From assembly GCF_030209435.1 (NCBI RefSeq), contig NZ_JARVRX010000013.1, forward strand, positions 62,001 through 126,000: a stretch of DNA of 64,000 nucleotides, in the 5' to 3' direction. Shown piece after piece: positions 18,872 through 28,094 of the stretch. A program made the translations under genes and the position numbers. The DNA comes from Mycolicibacterium sp. lyk4-40-TYG-92. GTDB lineage: Bacteria > Actinomycetota > Actinomycetes > Mycobacteriales > Mycobacteriaceae. The first letter of the stretch is position 1; every line of letters starts with the position of its first letter. The notes beneath the pieces are model-generated. The model was given only the letters and a program-made list of their open reading frames with translations, had not been told where the DNA came from and ran no database searches.

Positions 18872-20518
18872 ATGGCGCTACGTCCTCGCCGCTGCTCGCG
18901 CCGCGCCGCGGTTGTGTTCGCCCGGGGATGTGCGGTCTCGTTGATGATCCTGTTCGGGGGCGCCGGCGTTGTATTCGCCGACACGGGGTCGACACCGACG
19001 ACGCCGACGACCGCCCCGCCGACGACAACGGCTTCGCCGACCGCTGCTTCGCCCGCGCTAAAGGCGTTGCCACCGTTGATCGCGGGACCTGCGCCGGCTG
19101 CCGACTCAGCTACCCTCGCGCTTTCGCCATCCCACGGGGGCGCAGGAACTCAGGTCACCGCCACCATCACGGGCTTCGATTACTGCCTGGACTCCCCACA
19201 CCTGCTGTGGGACGGCGGGCCGCTGCCCGCCGGCAGCGGTCTGACGTTCACGGTGCCCGACGGTCCGGCCGGTACGCACCGGGTGACGGCAGTGTGCAGG
19301 CTCCTGGATGGGGCCCGCACGGTGGCTCCGGCGTCGTTCACGATAGATGTGACCGAAAAGCCCACCCTCACACTGGACCCCGGGAAAGGGCCCGCCGGCT
19401 CGCAGGTGACGGCTACTCCCAAGGGCTTCGGGAGGTGTCTCGAGGCCCCGCATCTCCAGTGGGACGACCAGTCGTTGGCCGCCAAGGTCGTAGACCCTGC
19501 CATTGGCAGCCTGGCGTTCACCGTTCCGGATGGCCCCGCAACCGCACACACCGTCACCGCGGTATGCGGGTCCCTGCGCAAATTGCCAGTGGCGGCATCC
19601 GCGTCCTTCACAGTGGTCGAAACTCCTAAGCCCACTTTGACTCTGAGCACCCCGAAGGGAACGGCGGGATCGCAATTGACGGCGACGGGTACGGGCTTTG
19701 CATGCCCGGACAGCGGCGACGTGCTGTTGTTCTGGGACGGGGACAGGTCTCCGTCGACCAAGGCCTCGCCCTTCACTTTCCGCGTCCCGTTCACCGTTCC
19801 CGCGACAGCATCCGCTGGCGAGTACACGGTGCTGGCCGCCTGCGCCGACGATCCCGATGTCGCGGCCAGTCAGCAGTTCACGGTCGCCAGCCCGGTGACG
19901 AACCAGGGAACCGCGGCGGCATCGATCTCGCTCGACCCCACGCAAGGACATGAAGGCGATGCGGTGCACGTCGTCGGCTGGCAGTTCACCTGCGCCGACC
20001 ACGAGGGGACGGTCGCGCTGTCGTGGGACGGTGCCCCGTCGCGATTTGAGGTGGCTGTCGACGGGAACGGCCACTTTGCGACATGGTTTGCCGTCCCATC
20101 CGATGCCGCAGTGGGCAGCCACACCGTGCGTGCCTCGTGCAGGGATGAATCAGCTTGGGATACTGGGGATTTCGCCATCGTGACCGTAGGTCTGCCGGTG
20201 CCGCCACCCGCTACGACGCCTCCGGTGCCGCCGCCTCCGATTGTCCCGCCACCGCCGCCGCATAAATGGTGGCCCCTCGTGCTGGTCGCCGCCGCTATCG
20301 CGGTGCTGCTGCTGGCTGCGGCCGTCCATGTCGGTCGCCGTGCACTTCGAACCCCACAGGTCCGCGTGATCACGCGGCTCGGTGGCCCCGCGGCTGTCAC
20401 GTTGCGTCAGACACCAGCAGCCGGCGACGCGACCTACGCCGTCCGCGTGGCGGTGCATTCCCAGCCCGATGTCGTGACCTTGAGAGGGGTGGATGATGAC
20501 CGCGTCCGCATTGACTGA
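18872..20518 (+). CDS. Surface protein with four Ig-like repeats and a C-terminal membrane anchor
   Basis: A 548-residue protein starting at ATG 18872 behind a strong AGGAGG. It has a twin-arginine-bearing signal peptide (to about residue 36), a Thr/Pro-rich linker, then four repeats of 75-95 residues. Each repeat opens with a LTLSPxxGxAGxQVTAT-like strand, has a WDG segment and ends in a VTAVC-like strand, with paired cysteines in each unit. A proline hinge leads to one membrane helix (LVLVAAAIAVLLLAAAV) and an 80-residue cytoplasmic tail. The repeats look like IPT/Ig-type beta-sandwiches built for extracellular binding. The next gene overlaps its 3' end, implying coupled translation. Confidence 0.82.
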   Translation: MALRPRRCSRRAAVVFARGCAVSLMILFGGAGVVFADTGSTPTTPTTAPPTTTASPTAASPALKALPPLIAGPAPAADSATLALSPSHGGAGTQVTATITGFDYCLDSPHLLWDGGPLPAGSGLTFTVPDGPAGTHRVTAVCRLLDGARTVAPASFTIDVTEKPTLTLDPGKGPAGSQVTATPKGFGRCLEAPHLQWDDQSLAAKVVDPAIGSLAFTVPDGPATAHTVTAVCGSLRKLPVAASASFTVVETPKPTLTLSTPKGTAGSQLTATGTGFACPDSGDVLLFWDGDRSPSTKASPFTFRVPFTVPATASAGEYTVLAACADDPDVAASQQFTVASPVTNQGTAAASISLDPTQGHEGDAVHVVGWQFTCADHEGTVALSWDGAPSRFEVAVDGNGHFATWFAVPSDAAVGSHTVRASCRDESAWDTGDFAIVTVGLPVPPPATTPPVPPPPIVPPPPPHKWWPLVLVAAAIAVLLLAAAVHVGRRALRTPQVRVITRLGGPAAVTLRQTPAAGDATYAVRVAVHSQPDVVTLRGVDDDRVRID

Positions 20519-21113
20519 GACGGTGACCGTTCGAGACCTCCTGTACTGCGATGCGGCGGTCGAACCGACTCGGGCGCTGGCCGACTCAGTGCACCAGGGC
20601 GGCACCTTCAACAACCTCGTTGCGCGGTTCCCCGGGGTTGCGCCGCTCGTCGAGGGTGAGGTGGCCAGACAGACCGACGAACAGCTCTCGCTGAGCCTGC
20701 TCGATCTGGCCGTCGACGGATGGAAGAAGTTCGATGAGCTCGTGGCGGCTGCCCACCGGACGCGCGACAATGCGGCGGCCCGGGAGACCGTGAAGTTGGT
20801 GTCGCACAAGATCGAGTTCAGCCACCCGTGGACCGTCCAGGTGTTCGTCAATGGCAATTCGGCCGGCACCGTTGAGGTGGAGTTGACCGTCTGCTTTGAC
20901 ATGGATCTGGTGGTTCTCGTCGTTCAGCAAGGCCGGATCACGGCCGTCGAATCCGGCCGTTGCGCCGTCACCGGGGCGCTGGAGATCGCGCGGACCGAGG
21001 TCATCAAACGCCAGGCCCGGTTCGACTTGCGCCTTCGAATCTCCCTCGGCCACGGCCTGATTCTGGCCGGACCCACCGCAGTCGCTGACCAACGGTTGGT
21101 AGCCGGCCGCTGA
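20496..21113 (+). CDS. Hypothetical protein coupled to the Ig-repeat protein
   Basis: A 205-residue soluble-looking protein with no signal peptide or membrane helix. The start overlaps the end of the Ig-repeat gene; ATG 20496 has GAGAGGGG six bases upstream, while ATG 20493 is too close to it. The N-terminal half is mixed helical. The C-terminal half alternates short beta strands (KIEFSHPWTVQVFVNG, TVEVELTVCFDMDLVVLVVQQGRI), suggesting a beta-sandwich or roll. I recognise no family. Overlap with a membrane protein that has a cytoplasmic tail suggests the two proteins interact. Confidence 0.72.
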   Translation: MTASALTETVTVRDLLYCDAAVEPTRALADSVHQGGTFNNLVARFPGVAPLVEGEVARQTDEQLSLSLLDLAVDGWKKFDELVAAAHRTRDNAAARETVKLVSHKIEFSHPWTVQVFVNGNSAGTVEVELTVCFDMDLVVLVVQQGRITAVESGRCAVTGALEIARTEVIKRQARFDLRLRISLGHGLILAGPTAVADQRLVAGR

Positions 21114-21211
21114 CCGGGCCGCGGCTCTGGCAAATCCCCACCACCGCGCGTTTACTGAACCCACGGCGTTTCGGTGGCATCAGGTGGCATCAGCAAGAAC
21201 CGGAGGTTGCC

Positions 21212-22027
21212 ATGGGCCTTCTCGACGGCAGGGTCGCATTCGTAACCGGAACTGCGCGCGGCATGGGGCGTAATCACGCAATACGGCTCGCTCGTGAAGG
21301 GGCGTCTGTGATCGGTATCGACATCGCAGCCGACGTCACGCCCCACTGCGCATGTCCGGGCCCCACTGAGGAGGACCTGCACGAAACCACGCGGCTGGTC
21401 GAGGCCGCGGGCGGTAAGTGTGTGATGGCGGTCGCCGACGTCCGCGACTCCACGGCCATGGAAGCGGTACTCAAAGACGGAGTCGACAGGTTCGGTGGAC
21501 GTCTCGACGTCGTCGTCGCCAATGCCGGCATCAGCACCTGGGCGCGCTTCTGGGAGATGCCGGACGACGAGTGGCAGACGATGCTCGACGTGAATCTCAC
21601 CGGGGTCTGGCGCACGATGAAAGCGGCCGTCCCGCACATGATTTCAGCGGGCAATGGCGGCTCGATCATCAACATCAGCTCGGTGGCCGGCATCAAGTCG
21701 TTGCCGGGCCAGGCGCACTACAGCGCCGCCAAGCATGGTGTGGTCGGACTGACGAAGTCGGCAGCCATCGAGCTCGCGGAATACAAGATCCGGGTGAACT
21801 CCATCCACCCTTGGGGCGTCGATACGGTGCTCGCCGCGGACCCCACCGTCGGCGCGTTGCTCACCGACCACCCGAGCTACCTGATGTCCTTCGGCTGCAT
21901 GCTCAGCGACCCGTTCCCCGCGAGCGTCGACGACATCTCCGACGCGGTGATCTACCTGGCGTCAGATCTATCGCGTGCCGTCACGGCAACACAATTGACT
22001 GTCGATATGGGTGCCACGAAGGTCTGA
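21212..22027 (+). CDS. Mycofactocin-type SDR oxidoreductase
   Basis: A 271-residue short-chain dehydrogenase. The nucleotide site TGTARGMGRNHAIRLA (from residue 12) has the RNHA extension typical of the mycofactocin-associated SDR subfamily, whose NAD is held tightly and recycled through mycofactocin. The catalytic residues follow as ISSVAG, then Y170 and K174 in HYSAAKHGV. It carries the GIDIAADVTP insertion seen in this group. The substrate is probably a secondary alcohol or carveol-like compound by analogy only. A GGAGG ribosome site precedes ATG 21212. It stands alone. Confidence 0.88.
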   Translation: MGLLDGRVAFVTGTARGMGRNHAIRLAREGASVIGIDIAADVTPHCACPGPTEEDLHETTRLVEAAGGKCVMAVADVRDSTAMEAVLKDGVDRFGGRLDVVVANAGISTWARFWEMPDDEWQTMLDVNLTGVWRTMKAAVPHMISAGNGGSIINISSVAGIKSLPGQAHYSAAKHGVVGLTKSAAIELAEYKIRVNSIHPWGVDTVLAADPTVGALLTDHPSYLMSFGCMLSDPFPASVDDISDAVIYLASDLSRAVTATQLTVDMGATKV

Positions 22028-22205
22028 TCACTTCTCCCTGGGGCGGGTTCGCTAGTACTCGATCCAATTGGGCCTAAATTTCGCTCTTCGGGCTATGGTG
22101 CTGCGCGTTTGGGCGGACGATCGTAGGAGGCGTCAATCAATCACATTCTCAGCCGGCCAAGGCCGAGGCAGTGCCGCCCTGATGGCACGGAGAGAAGGCA
22201 CCATC

Positions 22206-22505
22206 ATGATGTACGCAGAGCTGGGATTCTCGGCAGTGCTGTTGGTGGTGCTCGGTGGCGCCGGTCGCGCGGCAGCGGCCAGGCTGCGCCGCATCCGCGG
22301 AACCGGGGGATCGGGTGGGCGCCGGGAACCGCCGCGAAAAACCGTCGGAACACATTCGGCGGCAAGGGATTACCCGGCCAGTGGCGCGACCAATTCGAAG
22401 GGTCTGCGCCTGGCCATCGAACGGTCGCATGCCAGGCGGGTGGAACGCCGCCGCGAGAAGAGGGAATTCCAAGCCTGGCTGGAGATCACCTCGCAACCAC
22501 TGTGA
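22206..22505 (+). CDS. Small basic protein with N-terminal hydrophobic segment
   Basis: A 99-residue protein from ATG 22206 (MMYAELGFSAVLLVVLGGAG). It has one hydrophobic N-terminal stretch and a very basic remainder with RRVERRREKREF near the end. GAGAAGG lies upstream. The frame is open further 5' to 22068, but that part has no good start. No family is recognised; it could be a small membrane protein with a nucleic-acid- or phospholipid-binding tail. It may be cotranscribed with the cutinase, 52 bases downstream. Confidence 0.6.
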   Translation: MMYAELGFSAVLLVVLGGAGRAAAARLRRIRGTGGSGGRREPPRKTVGTHSAARDYPASGATNSKGLRLAIERSHARRVERRREKREFQAWLEITSQPL

Positions 22506-22557
22506 TGACGGACCAAACCCGACGCGAAGTGGTGCGACCGTCCTACGATCGGTCGGT

Positions 22558-23184
22558 ATGACCCGCAACCTCGCGTTGATCTTCGCTTTCGCCGCCGTGG
22601 CTCCAGTCGTCTCGGCCATCGCGCCGGCCGCAACCGCCGCACCGTGTCCCGATGTGCAGGTCGTGTTCGCTCGCGGCACCACCGAGGCGCCGGGGCTGGG
22701 CAGCGTCGGTCGTCCGTTCGTCGAGGATCTGCGTGCGCGGGTGGCGCCCCGCACCGTTGAGGCGACGCCGGTCGACTACCCGGCGAGCAACGACTTCGCC
22801 GTCAGCACGCCTGCCGGCATCGACGCCGCGCGAGCAGTGATCGAGTCCACCGCGGCCAACTGCCCGAAGACCAAGATGGTGCTCGGCGGCTACTCGCAAG
22901 GCGCGGCGGTCATCGAAGGAGCCACCAGCGCGGCACCGCAGCTCGCCAGCCGCGTAGCCGCCACCGCACTGTTCGGGGCGCCCCGTACCGGTTTCGCAGG
23001 CATGCTCGCCGGCGGACCGCTGCCCGAATTGGCACCGCAGTACGCGGCCAATTCCATCGATCAGTGCGCCGAAGGAGACCCGATCTGCTGGGTAGGCGGC
23101 GGCTTCGACGTCGGCGCACACGGTTCCTACGTGCAGTCCGGAAAGGTCACGCAGGCAGCTGATTTTGCGGCCGGCCGGCTCTAG
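22558..23184 (+). CDS. Cutinase-like secreted serine esterase
   Basis: A 208-residue member of the mycobacterial cutinase-like protein (Culp) family, secreted esterases or lipases. The signal peptide is residues 1-28 with cleavage near ATAAP. The nucleophile is Ser114 in GYSQGA, and the acid/base pair is in GDPICW (Asp) and GAHGSY (His); cysteines at CPDV, NCPK, DQCAEGD and PICW are placed for the usual two disulfides. ATG 22558 is chosen because it begins the signal peptide; the open frame extends upstream without coding character. Confidence 0.92.
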   Translation: MTRNLALIFAFAAVAPVVSAIAPAATAAPCPDVQVVFARGTTEAPGLGSVGRPFVEDLRARVAPRTVEATPVDYPASNDFAVSTPAGIDAARAVIESTAANCPKTKMVLGGYSQGAAVIEGATSAAPQLASRVAATALFGAPRTGFAGMLAGGPLPELAPQYAANSIDQCAEGDPICWVGGGFDVGAHGSYVQSGKVTQAADFAAGRL

Positions 23185-23483
23185 ACCGGGGATTGGCGAA
23201 CGACGCATGCGCTACCGCGCCGTGCTCGATTCCCGGTGCGGCGCGCGCAGTGCTGCAACCTCGTTCCAAGACCAGAAGTATCCAGGATTTCCGCGGCGAT
23301 TCATATTCGGCATTGGAATGTTTCTCCATTAATAGCTTTACGCAATTAATTGTCTTTGGTGGTTAACTTTCTGTCGTTAAATATCAACATGGAATAACGA
23401 ATATTTTCGACGTAATTCGGCCCACATGGTGATCAGTGTGAAGTAATTTGCGGGTGCAGGTTACCGATTACTGAGGGGGAGTT

Positions 23484-24947
23484 ATGCAAACGTGTGTCCG
23501 GACCGGTATGACCAACGGTGTGGCGCTGATCGGAGCGAGTGCTATCGCGCTGTCACCGCTAGTGGTGGCACCGCAGCAGGTGCACCTGCCAACCGTCCCG
23601 GTGTCGAGCCTCGCGACGACGTTGACCGCGTCGGTCAATCCCATCAGCGAATGGGCGCAGGTCCTTACGACAACGTTCAACAACGTTTCGGCCCTCGGCC
23701 AGCAGGTGTGGGCCGACCCCGCTCCCATCCTGAAACAGATCATCACCAACCAGCTCGGCTATGCGAACACCATCGCCGCTGACCTGGGCAACGCCGGAAA
23801 CAGCTTCGTCACTGCCGTGACGGCACTTCCACCAGCTCTCCAGCAGGCAGCTCAACAACTGGCCGCCGGCCAGATCAGCGCTGGCATGCAGACGGCATTC
23901 AACGCCGTGCTCGCGCTGGTGATAAACCCCGGCTTCGCGCTGATACAAGGTCAGACGCTCAACATCCCCGGCCAGATTTTGCAGAACGTCACCAACGTCG
24001 CGAAGTTAGCCCCCACCCTTCTTGGCACTGTGGGCTTATCTCTGCTCGCCACAGTTTCCGGCGTCGAGAGCGCGTTTGGGGACACCGCGCAGGCGGTGTA
24101 CGACGGGGTGCGCGCCGGCAATTTCGGGGCGGCTGTGAACGCGATCGTCAACGCCCCCGCCGTGCTCACGAACGCCTTCCTCAACGGATATGCACAGGCA
24201 GGGGGACCCTTGGGGGGGATTCTGACCCCGCTCAACGTCGGAATGGGACTTGTCCCCGTGATGGTCGCCATTCGCGGCCTCATCGCACAAGCGCTGGGCG
24301 CACCGGTACCAGTCGCGGCGAAGGTGACCGACGTTGGACCGGCCGCACTTCCGTCGGCTGCCTTGTCGGGTGCGGCGGTCACGCTGGGCGCTGAGAAGGT
24401 GACGACGCCTGATGCCGCAAAGACCGCAGCGACGAAGGTCGGGGCGACAAAGACCACCCCGACAGAACCCGCCGCGACGGTGCCCGCCGCCGCGCCGGGT
24501 GCAGCGGATCCTGCCTCGACTTCGCCCGAGACACCTTCCACCGCAACCGAAACGAAGCCGGATTCAGGCACGACCTCGGGTAGCTCCACCACGCCAAGCG
24601 GTGGCACCGACACGACCAGCGGCACCAAGACCGGTACTTCTGGCACGGACGTTGAGCCCACGAAGCCCAGCGGATCGACCGGGAGCGAGACGGGTTCGGG
24701 CGGCACCACTACGTCAAACGGCGGCACGACCAGCGGTCCGAAGCCCGGTACACCTGGCAAGTCGACAGACGGTCTGACGAAGGCGATCAACTCCGCGGGG
24801 GAAAACCTGAAGTCCTCGCTGAATAAGTTCGGCGCCGGCCTCAAGAACGGTTTCGGTAAGCCCGCCAAGCCCAGTAAGAGTGGTAGCGGCAGCAGCGAGG
24901 GCGCAAGCGGTACAGGTGCAAGCAGCGCGGGCGGCAGCAGCAAGTAG
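23484..24947 (+). CDS. Exported protein with hydrophobic N-domain and low-complexity C-domain
   Basis: A 487-residue protein from ATG 23484, preceded by GAGGGGGAG. The first 290 residues are hydrophobic and rich in Ala, Leu, Val, Asn and Gln, with a signal-like start (GVALIGASAIALSPLVV) and several helices that could be membrane-active. From about residue 300 it becomes Thr/Ser/Pro/Gly-rich low-complexity sequence, ending in a Lys/Gly/Ser-rich tail. No PE or PPE motif or catalytic signature is present. It resembles mycobacterial surface proteins of unknown function. Flanking DNA on both sides is markedly AT-rich, unlike the gene. A terminator-like hairpin follows. Confidence 0.8.
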   Translation: MQTCVRTGMTNGVALIGASAIALSPLVVAPQQVHLPTVPVSSLATTLTASVNPISEWAQVLTTTFNNVSALGQQVWADPAPILKQIITNQLGYANTIAADLGNAGNSFVTAVTALPPALQQAAQQLAAGQISAGMQTAFNAVLALVINPGFALIQGQTLNIPGQILQNVTNVAKLAPTLLGTVGLSLLATVSGVESAFGDTAQAVYDGVRAGNFGAAVNAIVNAPAVLTNAFLNGYAQAGGPLGGILTPLNVGMGLVPVMVAIRGLIAQALGAPVPVAAKVTDVGPAALPSAALSGAAVTLGAEKVTTPDAAKTAATKVGATKTTPTEPAATVPAAAPGAADPASTSPETPSTATETKPDSGTTSGSSTTPSGGTDTTSGTKTGTSGTDVEPTKPSGSTGSETGSGGTTTSNGGTTSGPKPGTPGKSTDGLTKAINSAGENLKSSLNKFGAGLKNGFGKPAKPSKSGSGSSEGASGTGASSAGGSSK

Positions 24948-25291
24948 CCGCGTCAGTCGTCCAATCGGCCCCTCCTGCAACGACCAGGGAGGGGCCGATT
25001 GCTGCCGTCAGGCAGGCCGCTGCGTCAGGGCAAGGTGCGCTTTCGGCTGTCGCATCGCCGTTTTCCGGTGCATGTCCGCGCTATTTCCGCATCCAATATC
25101 TTTGCGGAAATAGCTTTCCACTATTCAATTCTCAATTCCGAATAACTAATAACAAATAGCGAATGCGACACGGCGATCGAAACGTATTGAATATGTGCAC
25201 GGAATTTAATTGTTGGCGAGTTACGTTTTCTTCGCATTACCGCGGCGCGGCACCTCGCCCACGTCGCTACCTTCACCTCTTGGAGATAACT
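24948..25291. other. AT-rich intergenic region with two inverted repeats
   Basis: This 344-base gap holds two strong hairpins. One is at 24962-25001 and is listed as a terminator. The second is a perfect 12-bp inverted repeat, GCTATTTCCGCA (25080-25091) with TGCGGAAATAGC (25103-25114), in a stretch much richer in A and T than the neighbours. The rest, up to the GGAG site at 25282, shows no convincing gene; the open frame starting at 25163 has no coding character before ATG 25292. Confidence 0.5.
24962..25001 (+). terminator. Terminator-like hairpin, 14-bp stem
   Basis: CAATCGGCCCCTCC (24962-24975) pairs perfectly with 24988-25001 around a 12-base loop, 14 bases after the stop of the exported protein. 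No run of T follows, as is common for mycobacterial terminators. Confidence 0.6.
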
Positions 25292-25921
25292 ATGCGATCG
25301 AATACGTCCATGTTGCGTCGTGCCGGCGCCATTGCTCCGATGGCGCTTGCTGCTGCACTTTGTTTCGCCGGGACGGCGCATGCGGCAGTCTCTGTGAATT
25401 GGAGTTGTCAGGCGACGGTTTCGGGCGTCCCTCAGACGTCGAGCATGACAACGTCCGTTACCGGTACTGCGCCCGGTTCGGTAACCGCGGGTTCTCCCGT
25501 GGCCATCACCATTGCACCGGGGTCATCGACGGTTCCGACGAACCCAGTTCCCCTTGTCACGGTCGTCAGCATCAGCAACCTGAAGATGCTCATCCCGGTT
25601 CCGGCGAACTCGACCTACGTCTCCTCGAGTGCATCCGGCGGCACTTTCCCGGGCTCGACGGCTCTCGTGGGCAGTAATGTCGTGCTCACCGTTCCTGGTC
25701 CAATTCCCGGTGGCTCGACGTACACCCCACCTGCGGTCACCATCAACGTGACGGCCAACGCTCCCGGCTCAGTTACCAGCAACTATGCCGGCAACAGCTA
25801 TGCGAACCCCGGCATGACCTTCACCACTACCTTGAAACCCGCGATTGGTTCCAACTTCAACGCCGCAACCGCCTGCTACCCGAGCCCTTCTCCGACGCTC
25901 ACCACCACGACCGTCACCTAA
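25292..25921 (+). CDS. Secreted protein, 209 aa
   Basis: ATG 25292, with GGAG upstream, starts a 209-residue protein having a clear signal peptide (MRSNTSMLRRAGAIAPMALA, cleavage after AHA near residue 32). The mature part has repeated strands rich in Thr, Val, Pro and Ser (for example GTAPGSVTAGSPVAITIAPG and VTINVTANAPGSVTSNY) and two cysteines, one near each end (WSCQATV and TACYPS), fitting a disulfide-closed beta-sandwich. It ends in a Thr-rich tail. No known family is recognised; a cell-surface or lipid-binding role is possible. Confidence 0.8.
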   Translation: MRSNTSMLRRAGAIAPMALAAALCFAGTAHAAVSVNWSCQATVSGVPQTSSMTTSVTGTAPGSVTAGSPVAITIAPGSSTVPTNPVPLVTVVSISNLKMLIPVPANSTYVSSSASGGTFPGSTALVGSNVVLTVPGPIPGGSTYTPPAVTINVTANAPGSVTSNYAGNSYANPGMTFTTTLKPAIGSNFNAATACYPSPSPTLTTTTVT

Positions 25922-26251
25922 CTTCTGATGGCGCGCAAGAAATAGCCGACTGCAAGTAGGCGGCGCTGATGGGATCAGGGACAGATTCAGCGCAAGGCCT
26001 GGGGAAGTGCAGCGGTGGATGGCCCTCGATTGGGTTGAATGACCAGCCCAGTCGGGGGTCATTGCGATTTCCAGCCGAGCCACGCCGAGAAGTTGAGTTC
26101 CACGACCGGCAGGTATCGCCGGCCAAGGCCGTGGCAAAGTTGGCCATCGACGGATCTAGCCAAAGCGTCAATAATTCCATCCGGAACCACTCGGCCGTCG
26201 CTATGATCAGGCCCAGTCGCAAAGGACACCTTGGGGGAGGTCTTTCGTCCG

Positions 26252-26734
26252 ATGGCATCTGAACTCGCTCGTATCGCCGCAGATCTGAAGAAAAGACTGG
26301 AGTCTTTTCACGGAGCCGTCGATGAATTGGCACACGAACTGATGAGGATGCTCGGCGTCAATCACACGGATCTACGTGCCCTGTTACTCGTTCTCCTCAC
26401 GGGCGAGAAGGCAACGACGCCGGGCCTTCTGGCCGACCGGCTCGGCCTCACTGCCGCTGGCACCACGATTGTGCTCAACCGCCTGGAAAAGCTGAGCTAC
26501 GTCACTCGATCGCTACATCCGACCGATCACCGCCGAGTAATCGTGTTGGGCACAGAACTTGCGGCTCGCCGTGTCTCGGAACTCACCGCCCCGCTGCTGG
26601 ATCAGGGTGGCAAGTTGTTGTTGAGCTACAGCGCGGCGGAGATTGCCTTGATCGTCGGGTTCCTCGCTCGGACGGGCGAACTTCAGCAAGCTCATCTGAA
26701 GCGGATGCGTGAATTGGAGCCGTATCCGCATTAG
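26252..26734 (+). CDS. MarR-family transcriptional regulator
   Basis: A 160-residue winged-helix regulator. The recognition region is TTPGLLADRLGLTAAGTTIVLNRLEKLSYV, followed by the wing SLHPTDHRRVIVLGTELA and a C-terminal dimer helix. ATG 26252 is used because GGGGGAGG lies at a workable distance; the frame is open from a TTG at 26231 that overlaps this ribosome site. MarR proteins usually repress efflux or oxidoreductase genes released by small aromatics. The quinone-oxidoreductase-like gene 147 bases downstream on the same strand is the likely target. Confidence 0.85.
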   Translation: MASELARIAADLKKRLESFHGAVDELAHELMRMLGVNHTDLRALLLVLLTGEKATTPGLLADRLGLTAAGTTIVLNRLEKLSYVTRSLHPTDHRRVIVLGTELAARRVSELTAPLLDQGGKLLLSYSAAEIALIVGFLARTGELQQAHLKRMRELEPYPH

Positions 26735-26880
26735 GAGCCGTCGTCGAGCTTCAGAACCGCGACCCGTGCGGCTGGTACAGCCCGGAAACATCACGGAGAC
26801 AGCCGATTTCGTAGCCGGCCTGGATCGCCCAGCTACCGGGCGTAATCTTCAGGCGACTGCTCGACAATCGGAGGCAAACA

Positions 26881-28026
26881 ATGACCGAAGCACCTCAGAC
26901 CGCGTTGGAATTGCGGTCATTGGTGACACCGGACGGCATGCTCGAACTCTCGCTGCAAGACGTCGACATCCCCACCCCGGCGGCAGACGAAGTCGTCGTC
27001 CGCGTCGAGGCATCACCGGTCAATCCGTCGGATCTGGGCCTGCTGATTCCGGCCGCCGCCGACATGTCGGCGGCGACGGCCGCGGGCACCCCGGAGCGTC
27101 CCGTCGTCACCGCGCCGCTACAGCCCGGAGCGCTGGCACAGCTGTCGGTCCGCGTCGGTCAATCACTTCCCGTCGGCAACGAAGGTGCGGGCACCGTCGT
27201 GGCAGCGGGGGAGTCGGACGCGGCGCAGGCGCTCCTCGGCAAGGTGGTCGGCATCGCCGGCGGCGCCATGTATTCGCAGTACCGCGTCGTCAAGGCCGCG
27301 GCCTGTCTGGTGCTGCCCGACGGTGCGACGGCGAAGGACGGCGCGTCGTCGTTCGTCAACCCGCTGACTGCGCTGGGCATGGTGGAAACCATGCGCCGCG
27401 AAGGACATTCGGCGCTGGTGCACACGGCGGCGGCGTCGAACCTGGGCCAGATGCTGGTCAAGATCTGCCTCGCCGACGGGGTGCCGCTGGTCAACATCGT
27501 CCGCAAGGCCGAGCAGGAAGAAATCCTGCGGGACTTGGGTGCCGAGTACGTATGCAACTCAGCCGCAACGACTTTCGAGCAGGACCTTGTCGAAGCGCTC
27601 AAAGCTACGTCCGCGACACTGGCCTTCGATGCCACCGGTGGCGGCACGCTCGCGAGTCAGATCCTGAACGGCATGGAGCAAGCGGCCAACGCGACCGCGA
27701 CGCAGTACTCCCGCTACGGGTCGGCCGTCCACAAGCAGGTGTACATCTACGGCTCCTTGGACACGAGCCCGACTGTCCTCACCCGAAACTTCGGCATGGC
27801 CTGGGGTGTCGGTGGCTGGCTGCTCACGCCGTTCCTCGCCAGTGCGGGACCGGAGGTCATCGGCAGGCTGCGGGCGCGCGTCGCCGCGGAATTGACCACG
27901 ACCTTCGCGAGCACCTACACGCAAGAGGTTTCGCTGGCCGGCCTGCTCAAGCCCGAGGCGTTCAACAGCTACCTCAGGAAGGCGACGGGCGAGAAGTTCC
28001 TCGTTACTCCTCAGTCGGCGCCGTAG
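26881..28026 (+). CDS. MDR-superfamily NAD(P)H oxidoreductase
   Basis: A 381-residue medium-chain dehydrogenase/reductase of the quinone-oxidoreductase/enoyl-reductase type. The N-terminal GroES-like part has VRVEASPVNPSDLGLL and lacks the cysteines of zinc-binding alcohol dehydrogenases. The Rossmann half has ALVHTAAASNLGQMLVKICLADG and FDATGGGTLASQIL. Compared with simple quinone reductases there is an extra segment around residues 60-95 (AADMSAATAAGTPERP). The substrate is unknown. Its position downstream of a MarR gene suggests inducible detoxification. Confidence 0.83.
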   Translation: MTEAPQTALELRSLVTPDGMLELSLQDVDIPTPAADEVVVRVEASPVNPSDLGLLIPAAADMSAATAAGTPERPVVTAPLQPGALAQLSVRVGQSLPVGNEGAGTVVAAGESDAAQALLGKVVGIAGGAMYSQYRVVKAAACLVLPDGATAKDGASSFVNPLTALGMVETMRREGHSALVHTAAASNLGQMLVKICLADGVPLVNIVRKAEQEEILRDLGAEYVCNSAATTFEQDLVEALKATSATLAFDATGGGTLASQILNGMEQAANATATQYSRYGSAVHKQVYIYGSLDTSPTVLTRNFGMAWGVGGWLLTPFLASAGPEVIGRLRARVAAELTTTFASTYTQEVSLAGLLKPEAFNSYLRKATGEKFLVTPQSAP

Positions 28027-28094
28027 CTGGCAACTGCCTGTCAGGCGCGCTGCAAGACGCGCGTACCGATTGAATCTCAGCTACCTTGCGGCGC

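Noticed and set aside
18659..21113. tRNA-Leu as an integration site for a genomic island
   Set aside because: No integrase, no repeat of the tRNA 3' end and no sharp composition change were found downstream.
22255..22557. N-terminal extension of the cutinase frame
   Set aside because: The signal peptide begins exactly at ATG 22558 and the extension overlaps the small basic protein in another frame.
23484..24947. Considered as a PE-PGRS protein because of the Gly/Ser/Thr-rich tail
   Set aside because: There is no N-terminal PE motif, and the tail is Thr/Ser/Pro-rich rather than Gly-Gly-Ala/Asn repeats.
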